Source: Candidatus Aminicenantota bacterium
GTDB taxonomy: Bacteria; Acidobacteriota; Aminicenantia; Aminicenantales; Aminicenantaceae
NCBI GenBank assembly: GCA_016926925.1
Contig: JAFGNQ010000273.1
Coordinates: 1 to 13,332 of the forward strand
Direction: 5' to 3'
Length of the DNA: 13,332 nt
Shown here: piece after piece, positions 8,281-13,332 of the stretch
How positions within the stretch are numbered: position 1 is the stretch's first letter
Layout of the letters: every line of letters starts with the position of its first letter
Translations under genes and position numbers: made by a program
Notes under the pieces: generated by a model
Databases searched by the model: none
The model's input: the letters and a program-made list of their open reading frames with translations, nothing else
Told to the model about the DNA's origin: nothing

Positions 8281-8826
8281 TCAGAAGCGGAATCCAAGGC
8301 CTGCGCCGAAAGCCAATCCTCCGAGATCCGTTTTAAGATCCGGACTTTGAAGCTTGGCATCGGAATAAGCGATTTGCACATCGAGAAAAACAGCGTTCGA
8401 GATGTCGAAATACGCCCCTGTTCTGACAAGCCAGCCCCAGGTGTGACCTGAGACCTCGCCGATCGGGCTCGACTCTTTGTAAAGCAAATAGGTCAAACCG
8501 CTGGTAAGATACACGCTGAAAAAGCCGAGATCGATATCCGCCATCAATCCTCCGCTCAATGGTAGGAGTGTAATTTCGGTCTTTTCGCGGGTAAGAGACG
8601 TCTCCCCGCTCTTGTTGAAATACTTGCCTTCGAACCAGACATCGAGCCCGAACCAGAGTTCGACTCCCAGCTCTCCTCCGTACATGAAGCCGCTTCCATA
8701 GATGTCTTTGAACGCATGATCCGTGGGATTAAAACAAGTGCCCTTGACCTCGATATAAACATCTTTGGCTCCTGCCAATCCCACGAGCTGCAGCATGAAA
8801 ATCAGGATGACTATCTTTCTTTTCAT
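8281..8826 (-). CDS. Small outer-membrane beta-barrel protein
   Basis: The 181-residue precursor has a clear signal peptide (MKRK, hydrophobic 5-17, A-x-A cleavage site A18-G-A20). The rest shows alternating polar/hydrophobic strands rich in Gly, Tyr and Trp, for example around 44-65, 93-113 and 127-155. It ends in G-F-R-F, the terminal aromatic residue recognised by the BAM outer-membrane insertion machinery. The length of about 160 mature residues fits an 8-stranded OmpA/OmpW-like barrel. ATG 8826 lies 3 bases after the TGA stop of the tricorn C-terminal piece and in the same frame (TGA GAT ATG), so translation is very likely coupled; the ribosome site is weak (purine-rich GAAGAAG). Ligand or role cannot be deduced. 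Its position suggests co-expression with the periplasmic tricorn protease. Confidence 0.85.
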   Translation of the reverse strand: MKRKIVILIFMLQLVGLAGAKDVYIEVKGTCFNPTDHAFKDIYGSGFMYGGELGVELWFGLDVWFEGKYFNKSGETSLTREKTEITLLPLSGGLMADIDLGFFSVYLTSGLTYLLYKESSPIGEVSGHTWGWLVRTGAYFDISNAVFLDVQIAYSDAKLQSPDLKTDLGGLAFGAGLGFRF

Positions 8827-8829
8827 ATC

Positions 8830-10275
8830 TCATTTCTTCTTCGAGACTCGGTCGATGGACGGGGGTCGGGCTGTGTGTTTCACAGGATTCTTCTCGAGCA
8901 AAAGCAGCGCTTCTTCAACAGCCCGTTCCAACTGCGGATCTTTGCCCTGGATGACAAGCTTGGGCGTCATTTCAACCTCAATATCCGGAGGCACCCCCTC
9001 ATTTTCGACCGCCCACCTGCCGTGGATATCGTAAAAAGCGAGATTGGGAGAAGAGATGGCACCGCCGTCGATAAGATTCAAACCCCCGTGATGCCCCACG
9101 AGTCCGCCCCAGGTAGTCTTTCCGATCAATGGGCCGACCTTCCGGAATCTGAAAAAATACGGCAGGGCATCGCCGCCCGATCCCGCATATTCGTTGATGA
9201 GCAAGACCTTAGGCCCGAAGATCTGGGCCATGGGCGTCGTGAACTCCTTACCGTCCCGCGTAGCAAAATAGCTCATGAGCGGACGCGACATCATATCCAC
9301 AAAATAATCTGCTGCCGAACCTCCTCCGTTGAACCTCTCATCGATAACAGCCCCCTCTTTATCCTGCTGGGTGAAATAGTACCTGTTGAAATATGCATAT
9401 CCGGCCCCGGCCGTGTTCGGAAGGTAGACATAAGCGAGCCTCCCCTCAGACATTCTATCGACCTTGCGCCGGTTGCCTTCGATCCAGGCACGGCTTCTGA
9501 GCCGCACTTCGTTGCCGACGGGAACGACCGTAACAAGGCGGGATCCCTCCCCTGTCGGCTTGTCGTTGACCTTTAGAGAGATCTGTTTGTTCACGGTTCC
9601 CTCGAAGGGCATATAAAAATTCATCGGGGCTCGGAGCTCGATTCCGTTCACCTCGAGGATGTAATCCCCTTCGGAGATATTCAAGCCTGGAGCGGTCAAA
9701 GGGGCCCGAAGTTCGGGATTCCAGCTCTCGCCCGAGTAGATCTTTTTGATTCTATAATAGCCGTCTTCCAAAACGATATCCGCGCCGAGAAGCCCCACGG
9801 GAACAGTGTCGGGTTCAGGCACGTCCCCTCCCCTTGCCCAGGAATGACCGACCGTCAATTCCCCGACGAGGTTGGACAGAATGTAGCTCAGATCTGATCG
9901 GTGGGCTACATGAGCGACGAAGGGCTTGTACTTATCGTAAATGGCATTCCAATCAGCACCGTGCCATTTGGGATCGTACAGAAAATCCCGGTTGATTCTC
10001 CACCCTTCCCGATAGATTTGGTTCCACTCCGCAACAGGATCAAGATGCATTTTGAGGTCTTGGGTATTGATCTTTCCGTCACCCGCCTTAGGCGTGCCGC
10101 TCGTGTCAACAATCCCGAGCATGCCCCGCGAAGAATAGAGCATCTTCTTTCCATCGGCCGAAATATTGTAGCTGAATATTCCGGACATGAAGGGTTTGGA
10201 CTCTCTCTTTTTCAGGTCATATCGGTGCAGAGCGAGCCCGCTCTGGTTGGGAATGCTTTCCGCATAGAAGAACAC
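8830..10275 (-). CDS. Tricorn-type protease, C-terminal piece: last propeller blade, PDZ and S41 catalytic domains
   Basis: The frame continues from the preceding gene directly after an in-frame TGA. As an independent product it would start at GTG 10275 (481 residues) but has no ribosome site and no signal peptide. Residues 1-60 complete a propeller blade. Residues 75-145 are the helical region typical of tricorn, ending in GHS (143-145) with the expected catalytic His144. A PDZ-like domain spans about 155-250. The S41 peptidase core follows, with F-N-G-G-G (315-319) near the oxyanion site, AGSGGD (364-369) carrying the probable nucleophile Ser366, and ENEGVPPD (424-431) with the charge-relay Glu. 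Archaeal tricorn has an acidic residue right after the nucleophile; here it is Gly367, as in many bacterial homologues to my recollection. All catalytic elements are intact. It is followed by the beta-barrel gene 3 bases downstream. Confidence 0.85.
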   Translation of the reverse strand: MFFYAESIPNQSGLALHRYDLKKRESKPFMSGIFSYNISADGKKMLYSSRGMLGIVDTSGTPKAGDGKINTQDLKMHLDPVAEWNQIYREGWRINRDFLYDPKWHGADWNAIYDKYKPFVAHVAHRSDLSYILSNLVGELTVGHSWARGGDVPEPDTVPVGLLGADIVLEDGYYRIKKIYSGESWNPELRAPLTAPGLNISEGDYILEVNGIELRAPMNFYMPFEGTVNKQISLKVNDKPTGEGSRLVTVVPVGNEVRLRSRAWIEGNRRKVDRMSEGRLAYVYLPNTAGAGYAYFNRYYFTQQDKEGAVIDERFNGGGSAADYFVDMMSRPLMSYFATRDGKEFTTPMAQIFGPKVLLINEYAGSGGDALPYFFRFRKVGPLIGKTTWGGLVGHHGGLNLIDGGAISSPNLAFYDIHGRWAVENEGVPPDIEVEMTPKLVIQGKDPQLERAVEEALLLLEKNPVKHTARPPSIDRVSKKK

Positions 10276-10278
10276 TCA
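10276..10278 (-). other. In-frame TGA interrupting the tricorn protease gene
   Basis: The two flanking reading frames are in the same register (612 codons including this TGA, then 481), and the join reads L-L-K-A-G-P-A-stop-V-F-F-Y-A-E. The corresponding segment in bacterial tricorn proteins typically has Gly at this point (my recollection of the family), and TGA is one base from GGA. Explanations include a recent nonsense mutation, a sequencing or assembly error, read-through, or a real split with reinitiation at the adjacent GTG. TGA is clearly a normal stop elsewhere here, for example after the F-R-F end of the beta-barrel protein. Confidence 0.85.
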
Positions 10279-12111
10279 TGCAGGACCGGCCTTCAGAAGC
10301 GAGTAGTCCCTCAAGGGAATATCCACGGCCAGGATGCGATTGCCGATACCCTGGATATCGATCCTGACTTCGGATTTTTTATCCGCTTTTTCCACAGCAT
10401 CGGCCGCATTCTTTTCCGCCTTTTTGCCATTGGCGGCATTTTCATCCTTTTCCTTTTGTGTCTCTTTTTCGGCCTCTTCCTCGTCACTTTCAGGAAGGAA
10501 CGGCGACGGTTGTTCGGAGCTAAGGACTGCCAGATAGATGCCTCTCGTAAAAGGGCGCTCGTAAGAATTCATATCCAGCCAACCCGTATTCAAAGCATAG
10601 TTTGTGCTGGCCAGAAAGTAGAGGTATTTGCCTTCCCGGTCAAAGGTCGGGGAGAGGGCATCGGAGAGGCCATCGGTAATTTGATAAGACTTCGCCTGCT
10701 TGAGGGAATAGACAAACACGGCATGCATGTGATTGTCCAAACGTTTCGAATAGGCCACCCATGCGGAATCGGGCGACCAGACATAATCTAAAGAGCGAAG
10801 GGGATGATCGTAGGTGTCCTTGTCGATTTTTACTGCTTTGCCGCTTGCTTCTTCGACATACCAGAAGTTGAGCCGCTTGTCGGCGAAAAGGAGCTTTTCC
10901 GAATCGGGGGACCAGACGGGATTGAAATAGAAGGAAGGATCATCCAGGGAGATAATCCGCGTTTGCCCTTCCCCTCTCTGGTCACCAATCATCAGTTGAT
11001 ATTCCCCGCTCTTATCTGAAAACCAGGCGATCTTAGTTCCGTCCGGAGACCAGGCAGGAAACCTGTCGTTGGCCCCGGAACTCTGTGTCAAGTTGCGATA
11101 ATCTCCCTTTTCCGCAGGCACCGTAAAAATTTCGCCCCGTGCCTCGATGACCGCTCTCTTGCCCGTGGGAGAAATGCCGGCGCTCTGAATCAGATTGGAT
11201 ACACCGGCAAAGTGAGGGCGCAGCCCGGGAAGGTCTCCCTTTATTGCGATATGAAGCTGTGCAGACTGATTCCGTTCGGGATCATAGACATGCAGGTAGC
11301 CCGCCTGTTCATAGACAATAATCCCATCCCCGGAAGAGGCGGATTTGATGTCGAAATCTTCGTATGAGGTGAGCTGCTTGACCTCTTTGGATACCGTGCT
11401 GTAGGAAAAGAGGTTCATGGTATGGTTCCTATCGGAAATAAAATAGACGGTATCTCCCATCCACATCGGATCCGTGTCGTTGCTGTTTTCACGCGGAATT
11501 TTCTCTAGACAGAAATCATCGAGGTCGATGAGCCATACGGCCGCTGTCCGTCCGCCCCGGTAGTGCCGCCAGGCAGCGAAGGCTTCGGGGGTTCGGACAT
11601 AGGCCATCCGCTTTCCGTCGGGCGAATAAACCCCTTTATTGGCCATGGGAAGAGGCAGAGGATCAGGCATTCCGCCCTCGACCGAAACGGTCCACAGCTT
11701 GTTGTAAGGAATGGGAACACCCACTCTGGATGAAGCGAAGAGAACTTTCTTTCCATCCGGAGTCCATCCTCTGACGGTGTCCCCGTAAGGATGGTAAGTC
11801 AAGCGTTTCGGTTCTCCTCCTGCCGTGGGAACGATATAGACGTCCGCGTTTCCATCGTACTGACCGGTAAAAGCGATGTATTTCCCGTCCGGCGAAAAAC
11901 TCGGATTCGTTTCAGCTCCGATATGTGTGGTGAGCCTGAGGGCATCACCGCCCTGCCTTGAGACAACCCAGATATCATTGGCATAGACAAATGCTACTCG
12001 GTCCTTGCTCACGCAGGGATCCCGGAGCAGGCGGGCCTCACCGGATATTCCAGGCTGCGCCAACCAGACAAAGATAAGTACGATAAACAGAAATATTCCT
12101 TTAGTCTTCAT
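10276..12111 (-). CDS. Tricorn-type protease, N-terminal piece: signal peptide and beta-propellers
   Basis: This 611-residue product begins at ATG 12111, with AGGGAG about 10 bases upstream, and carries a signal peptide (1-24), so the enzyme is periplasmic rather than cytoplasmic as in archaea. It contains WD40/PD40-like blades marked by S-P-D-G or S-P-D-S turns at 73-76, 163-166, 355-358, 401-404 and 446-449, plus T-P-D-G at 117-120, consistent with the 6- and 7-bladed propellers that gate substrate entry. W181-R-H-Y-R-G-G187 is typical of bacterial tricorn proteins. A highly charged Glu/Lys/Ala insert (about 541-580) lies within the second propeller. The product stops at TGA inside the last propeller blade, which continues in the same frame in the downstream piece; together they make about 1093 residues, the usual tricorn length. 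Alone it has no protease domain. Confidence 0.88.
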   Translation of the reverse strand: MKTKGIFLFIVLIFVWLAQPGISGEARLLRDPCVSKDRVAFVYANDIWVVSRQGGDALRLTTHIGAETNPSFSPDGKYIAFTGQYDGNADVYIVPTAGGEPKRLTYHPYGDTVRGWTPDGKKVLFASSRVGVPIPYNKLWTVSVEGGMPDPLPLPMANKGVYSPDGKRMAYVRTPEAFAAWRHYRGGRTAAVWLIDLDDFCLEKIPRENSNDTDPMWMGDTVYFISDRNHTMNLFSYSTVSKEVKQLTSYEDFDIKSASSGDGIIVYEQAGYLHVYDPERNQSAQLHIAIKGDLPGLRPHFAGVSNLIQSAGISPTGKRAVIEARGEIFTVPAEKGDYRNLTQSSGANDRFPAWSPDGTKIAWFSDKSGEYQLMIGDQRGEGQTRIISLDDPSFYFNPVWSPDSEKLLFADKRLNFWYVEEASGKAVKIDKDTYDHPLRSLDYVWSPDSAWVAYSKRLDNHMHAVFVYSLKQAKSYQITDGLSDALSPTFDREGKYLYFLASTNYALNTGWLDMNSYERPFTRGIYLAVLSSEQPSPFLPESDEEEAEKETQKEKDENAANGKKAEKNAADAVEKADKKSEVRIDIQGIGNRILAVDIPLRDYSLLKAGPA

Positions 12112-12136
12112 GATTGAAAATCTCCCTGAATGTTGA

Positions 12137-12151
12137 TGTTTTTAAAAAACA
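12137..12151. repeat. Short AT-rich palindrome upstream of the tricorn gene
   Basis: TGTTTTT and AAAAACA flank a single central A, giving a perfect 15-bp palindrome 25 bases before ATG 12111, between the candidate promoter and the ribosome site. It may be an operator or simply A/T tracts. Confidence 0.2.
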
Positions 12152-12189
12152 CTAAAATCCTTACTCGAGGCATTTTTTCAGAATCTTAT

Positions 12190-12218
12190 ATCTTAGTAAA
12201 AATCTACTATAATTACAA
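12190..12218 (-). promoter_or_regulatory. Candidate promoter for the tricorn operon
   Basis: On the minus strand TTGTAA (12218-12213) and TAAGAT (12195-12190) are spaced by 17 bases, each matching four of six sigma-70 consensus positions. Transcription would start near 12183, leaving a leader of about 70 bases. The surrounding DNA is strongly AT-rich, so other choices exist. Confidence 0.3.
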
Positions 12219-12304
12219 AGCCGTAAGTAATCCGGATTGCAATTCCGTTTCATTGGAAGAAATGAGCGGCAATTCCCTCTTTATAGCTGTGCATGAGGAT
12301 TAGC

Positions 12305-12346
12305 CTTCGGCAAAGTCGCCGAAGCCGTCTGCCTTGCCAAGCAGAC
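12305..12346 (-). terminator. Two tandem hairpins after the permease gene
   Basis: GTCTGC (12327-12332) and GCAGAC (12341-12346) form one stem, extendable by TTG/CAA with a one-base bulge. CTTCGGC (12305-12311) and GCCGAAG (12318-12324) form a second 7-bp stem with a 6-base loop. On the minus strand they begin 30 bases after the permease TAA. No T-run follows, so they are not a standard intrinsic terminator. They may stabilise the mRNA 3' end, assist factor-dependent termination or be a repetitive element. Confidence 0.4.
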
Positions 12347-12376
12347 TCATCCAGGCAACAGGGATGCCAAGCCGTT

Positions 12377-13332
12377 TTATTCGTAGTGAAGGGATTTGGC
12401 GGGATTGGCGGCGGCAGCCCGTACGGCCTGAAAGCTCACGGATAATAGAGCGACGATAAGCGCAGCTCCTAGGGCAGCCAGGAAGAAGGAAACACCCAGG
12501 CTTGTCCGGTAGGCGTATCCCTGAAGCCACTTCCGCATCACGAAATATGCCGTAGGCCAGGCGATCGCATTGGCCACAATCACCAGCAGCAGGAACTCTC
12601 TGCAGAGAAGCATGGTAATGCTGCCGATACCGGCACCCAGCACCTTCCGGATACCGACCTCTTTGGTCCTCTTCTCTGCCGTAAAAGAGGCCAGCCCAAA
12701 AAGCCCCAGGCAGGCGATAAAGACAGCCAGTATCGCGAAATATTGTATGACCTTACCTATTCTTTCTTCAGCCCTGTACATCCGATAAAATTGCTCATCC
12801 AGAAAAAAGTATTCGAACGGATAGTTGGGAATCACGTTATTCCAAATATTTTCTATGGACTTCAGAGAATCGGAGATACTGCCGGGAGAAATTCTGATAA
12901 GCATAAAATTTATGTATTCCGGACTCACTATCAAAGCCAGAGGTTCGATCTTTTCTTTGACGGGCTTGAAATGGAAATTTTTCACCACCCCGACTATGGT
13001 TCCATCCACTCCAAAAAATTTAAAGCGTTCACCCGCGATCTTCTCTTTGCCCATCAGCTTAGCGACCTCTTCGTTGACGATGAAAGTCTTTCCGTGGTCT
13101 TCTGCACGAGTCTCGGAAAAGGCTCGTCCTTCTTTCAGTTCGATCTTCAGAGTTTCGATAAAGTCGAAATCCACCGCATTCGTGCCGATCAGGACCTGGA
13201 GTTCCGGATCTTTCCCCTCCCAGTCCACACCCCCGGAATTGCTGCCGATATTGGTGGGGAGATGGCCTGAGGCCGTAACACCTAATACATGGGATTCCCT
13301 GACCAGCTCATTTTTAAGAACTGCATAGGATT
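12377..13332 (-). CDS. MacB/FtsX-type ABC transporter permease, C-terminal part
   Basis: The frame is open to the window edge (first complete codon 13330-13328), so the gene is truncated at its 5' end. The visible 317 residues compare with roughly 780-800 in full-length family members. Residues 1 to about 150 are the end of the MacB-type periplasmic core domain (V-V-K-N-F-H-F and neighbouring elements). Then come a membrane helix (about 195-217), the family hallmark E-K-R-T-K-E-V-G-I-R-K-V-L-G-A (219-233) and two more helices (about 240-265 and 280-305), ending A-N-P-A-K-S-L-H-Y-E. This is the C-terminal FtsX-like domain of permeases that work with a MacB/LolD-type ATPase in export of antimicrobials, lipoproteins or peptides. 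The GTG at 13228 is internal to the domain and is not the start. No ATPase gene lies in this window; it may be upstream beyond the edge. Confidence 0.93.
   Translation of the reverse strand, partial: SYAVLKNELVRESHVLGVTASGHLPTNIGSNSGGVDWEGKDPELQVLIGTNAVDFDFIETLKIELKEGRAFSETRAEDHGKTFIVNEEVAKLMGKEKIAGERFKFFGVDGTIVGVVKNFHFKPVKEKIEPLALIVSPEYINFMLIRISPGSISDSLKSIENIWNNVIPNYPFEYFFLDEQFYRMYRAEERIGKVIQYFAILAVFIACLGLFGLASFTAEKRTKEVGIRKVLGAGIGSITMLLCREFLLLVIVANAIAWPTAYFVMRKWLQGYAYRTSLGVSFFLAALGAALIVALLSVSFQAVRAAAANPAKSLHYE

Noticed and set aside
8716..9576. Long plus-strand open frame (286 codons) opposite the tricorn C-terminal piece and the barrel gene
   Set aside because: It is antisense to a region with clear tricorn motifs, has no ribosome site and its translation has no recognisable domain; it is a codon-usage shadow.
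10276..10278. TGA as selenocysteine or as a reassigned glycine codon
   Set aside because: The position is expected to be Gly, not Cys, and TGA ends other genes here at natural protein ends (the barrel protein's F-R-F terminus), so a genome-wide reassignment is unlikely.
10217..10279. ATG overlapping the tricorn TGA (ATGA) as a reinitiation start
   Set aside because: That frame encodes only about 20 residues before a stop and does not continue the tricorn protein.
9901..10791. Long plus-strand open frame (296 codons) spanning the tricorn TGA region
   Set aside because: It lies opposite well-supported propeller and protease coding sequence on the minus strand and has no start signals.

Overview
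This window (about 50% GC by eye) looks like a chromosomal stretch from a Gram-negative bacterium. Nearly every gene product has a signal peptide or membrane segments, and one is a small outer-membrane beta-barrel. The families present (a sortilin/VPS10-like Asp-box protein, a bacterial tricorn protease, a MacB/FtsX-type permease, an SxxK serine hydrolase and a large exported protein of unknown function) are common in Acidobacteriota, Candidatus Aminicenantes and related groups. That placement is inferred from family content only; there is no rRNA or marker gene. No tRNA, rRNA, CRISPR array, transposase or phage gene was seen.

Layout. Positions 25-1611 (+) encode an exported class C-type serine hydrolase. 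It converges on a 781-residue membrane-anchored protein of unknown function (1653-3998, -). A 424-bp divergent intergenic region (3999-4422) follows, with a GC-richer block between AT-rich flanks, a candidate promoter and a perfect 8-bp inverted repeat. The + strand then carries a 1093-residue secreted Asp-box propeller protein (TTG start, 4423-7704). Everything after it is on the - strand: a small soluble protein of unknown function (7847-8131) with its own promoter and strong ribosome binding site, then an apparent operon read from 12111 down to 8281. That operon holds a periplasmic tricorn-type protease, split into two same-frame pieces by a TGA, and an outer-membrane beta-barrel protein. 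The window ends inside an FtsX/MacB-type permease (12377 to the edge), separated from the tricorn gene by 265 bp with tandem hairpins and a candidate promoter.

Functionally the region is an envelope and secretion neighbourhood: periplasmic peptide hydrolysis (tricorn), a serine hydrolase acting on peptide- or ester-type substrates, a surface or periplasmic propeller protein, a beta-barrel, and an efflux-type permease. I see no evidence that these form one pathway, apart from the close tricorn/beta-barrel coupling.

No clearly new multi-gene system is visible. The points most worth checking are the in-frame TGA in an otherwise intact tricorn gene, the 781-residue unknown protein with three N-terminal repeats and a three-helix C-terminus, the small conserved-looking 94-residue protein, and the structured intergenic regions at 4141-4387 and 12305-12346.
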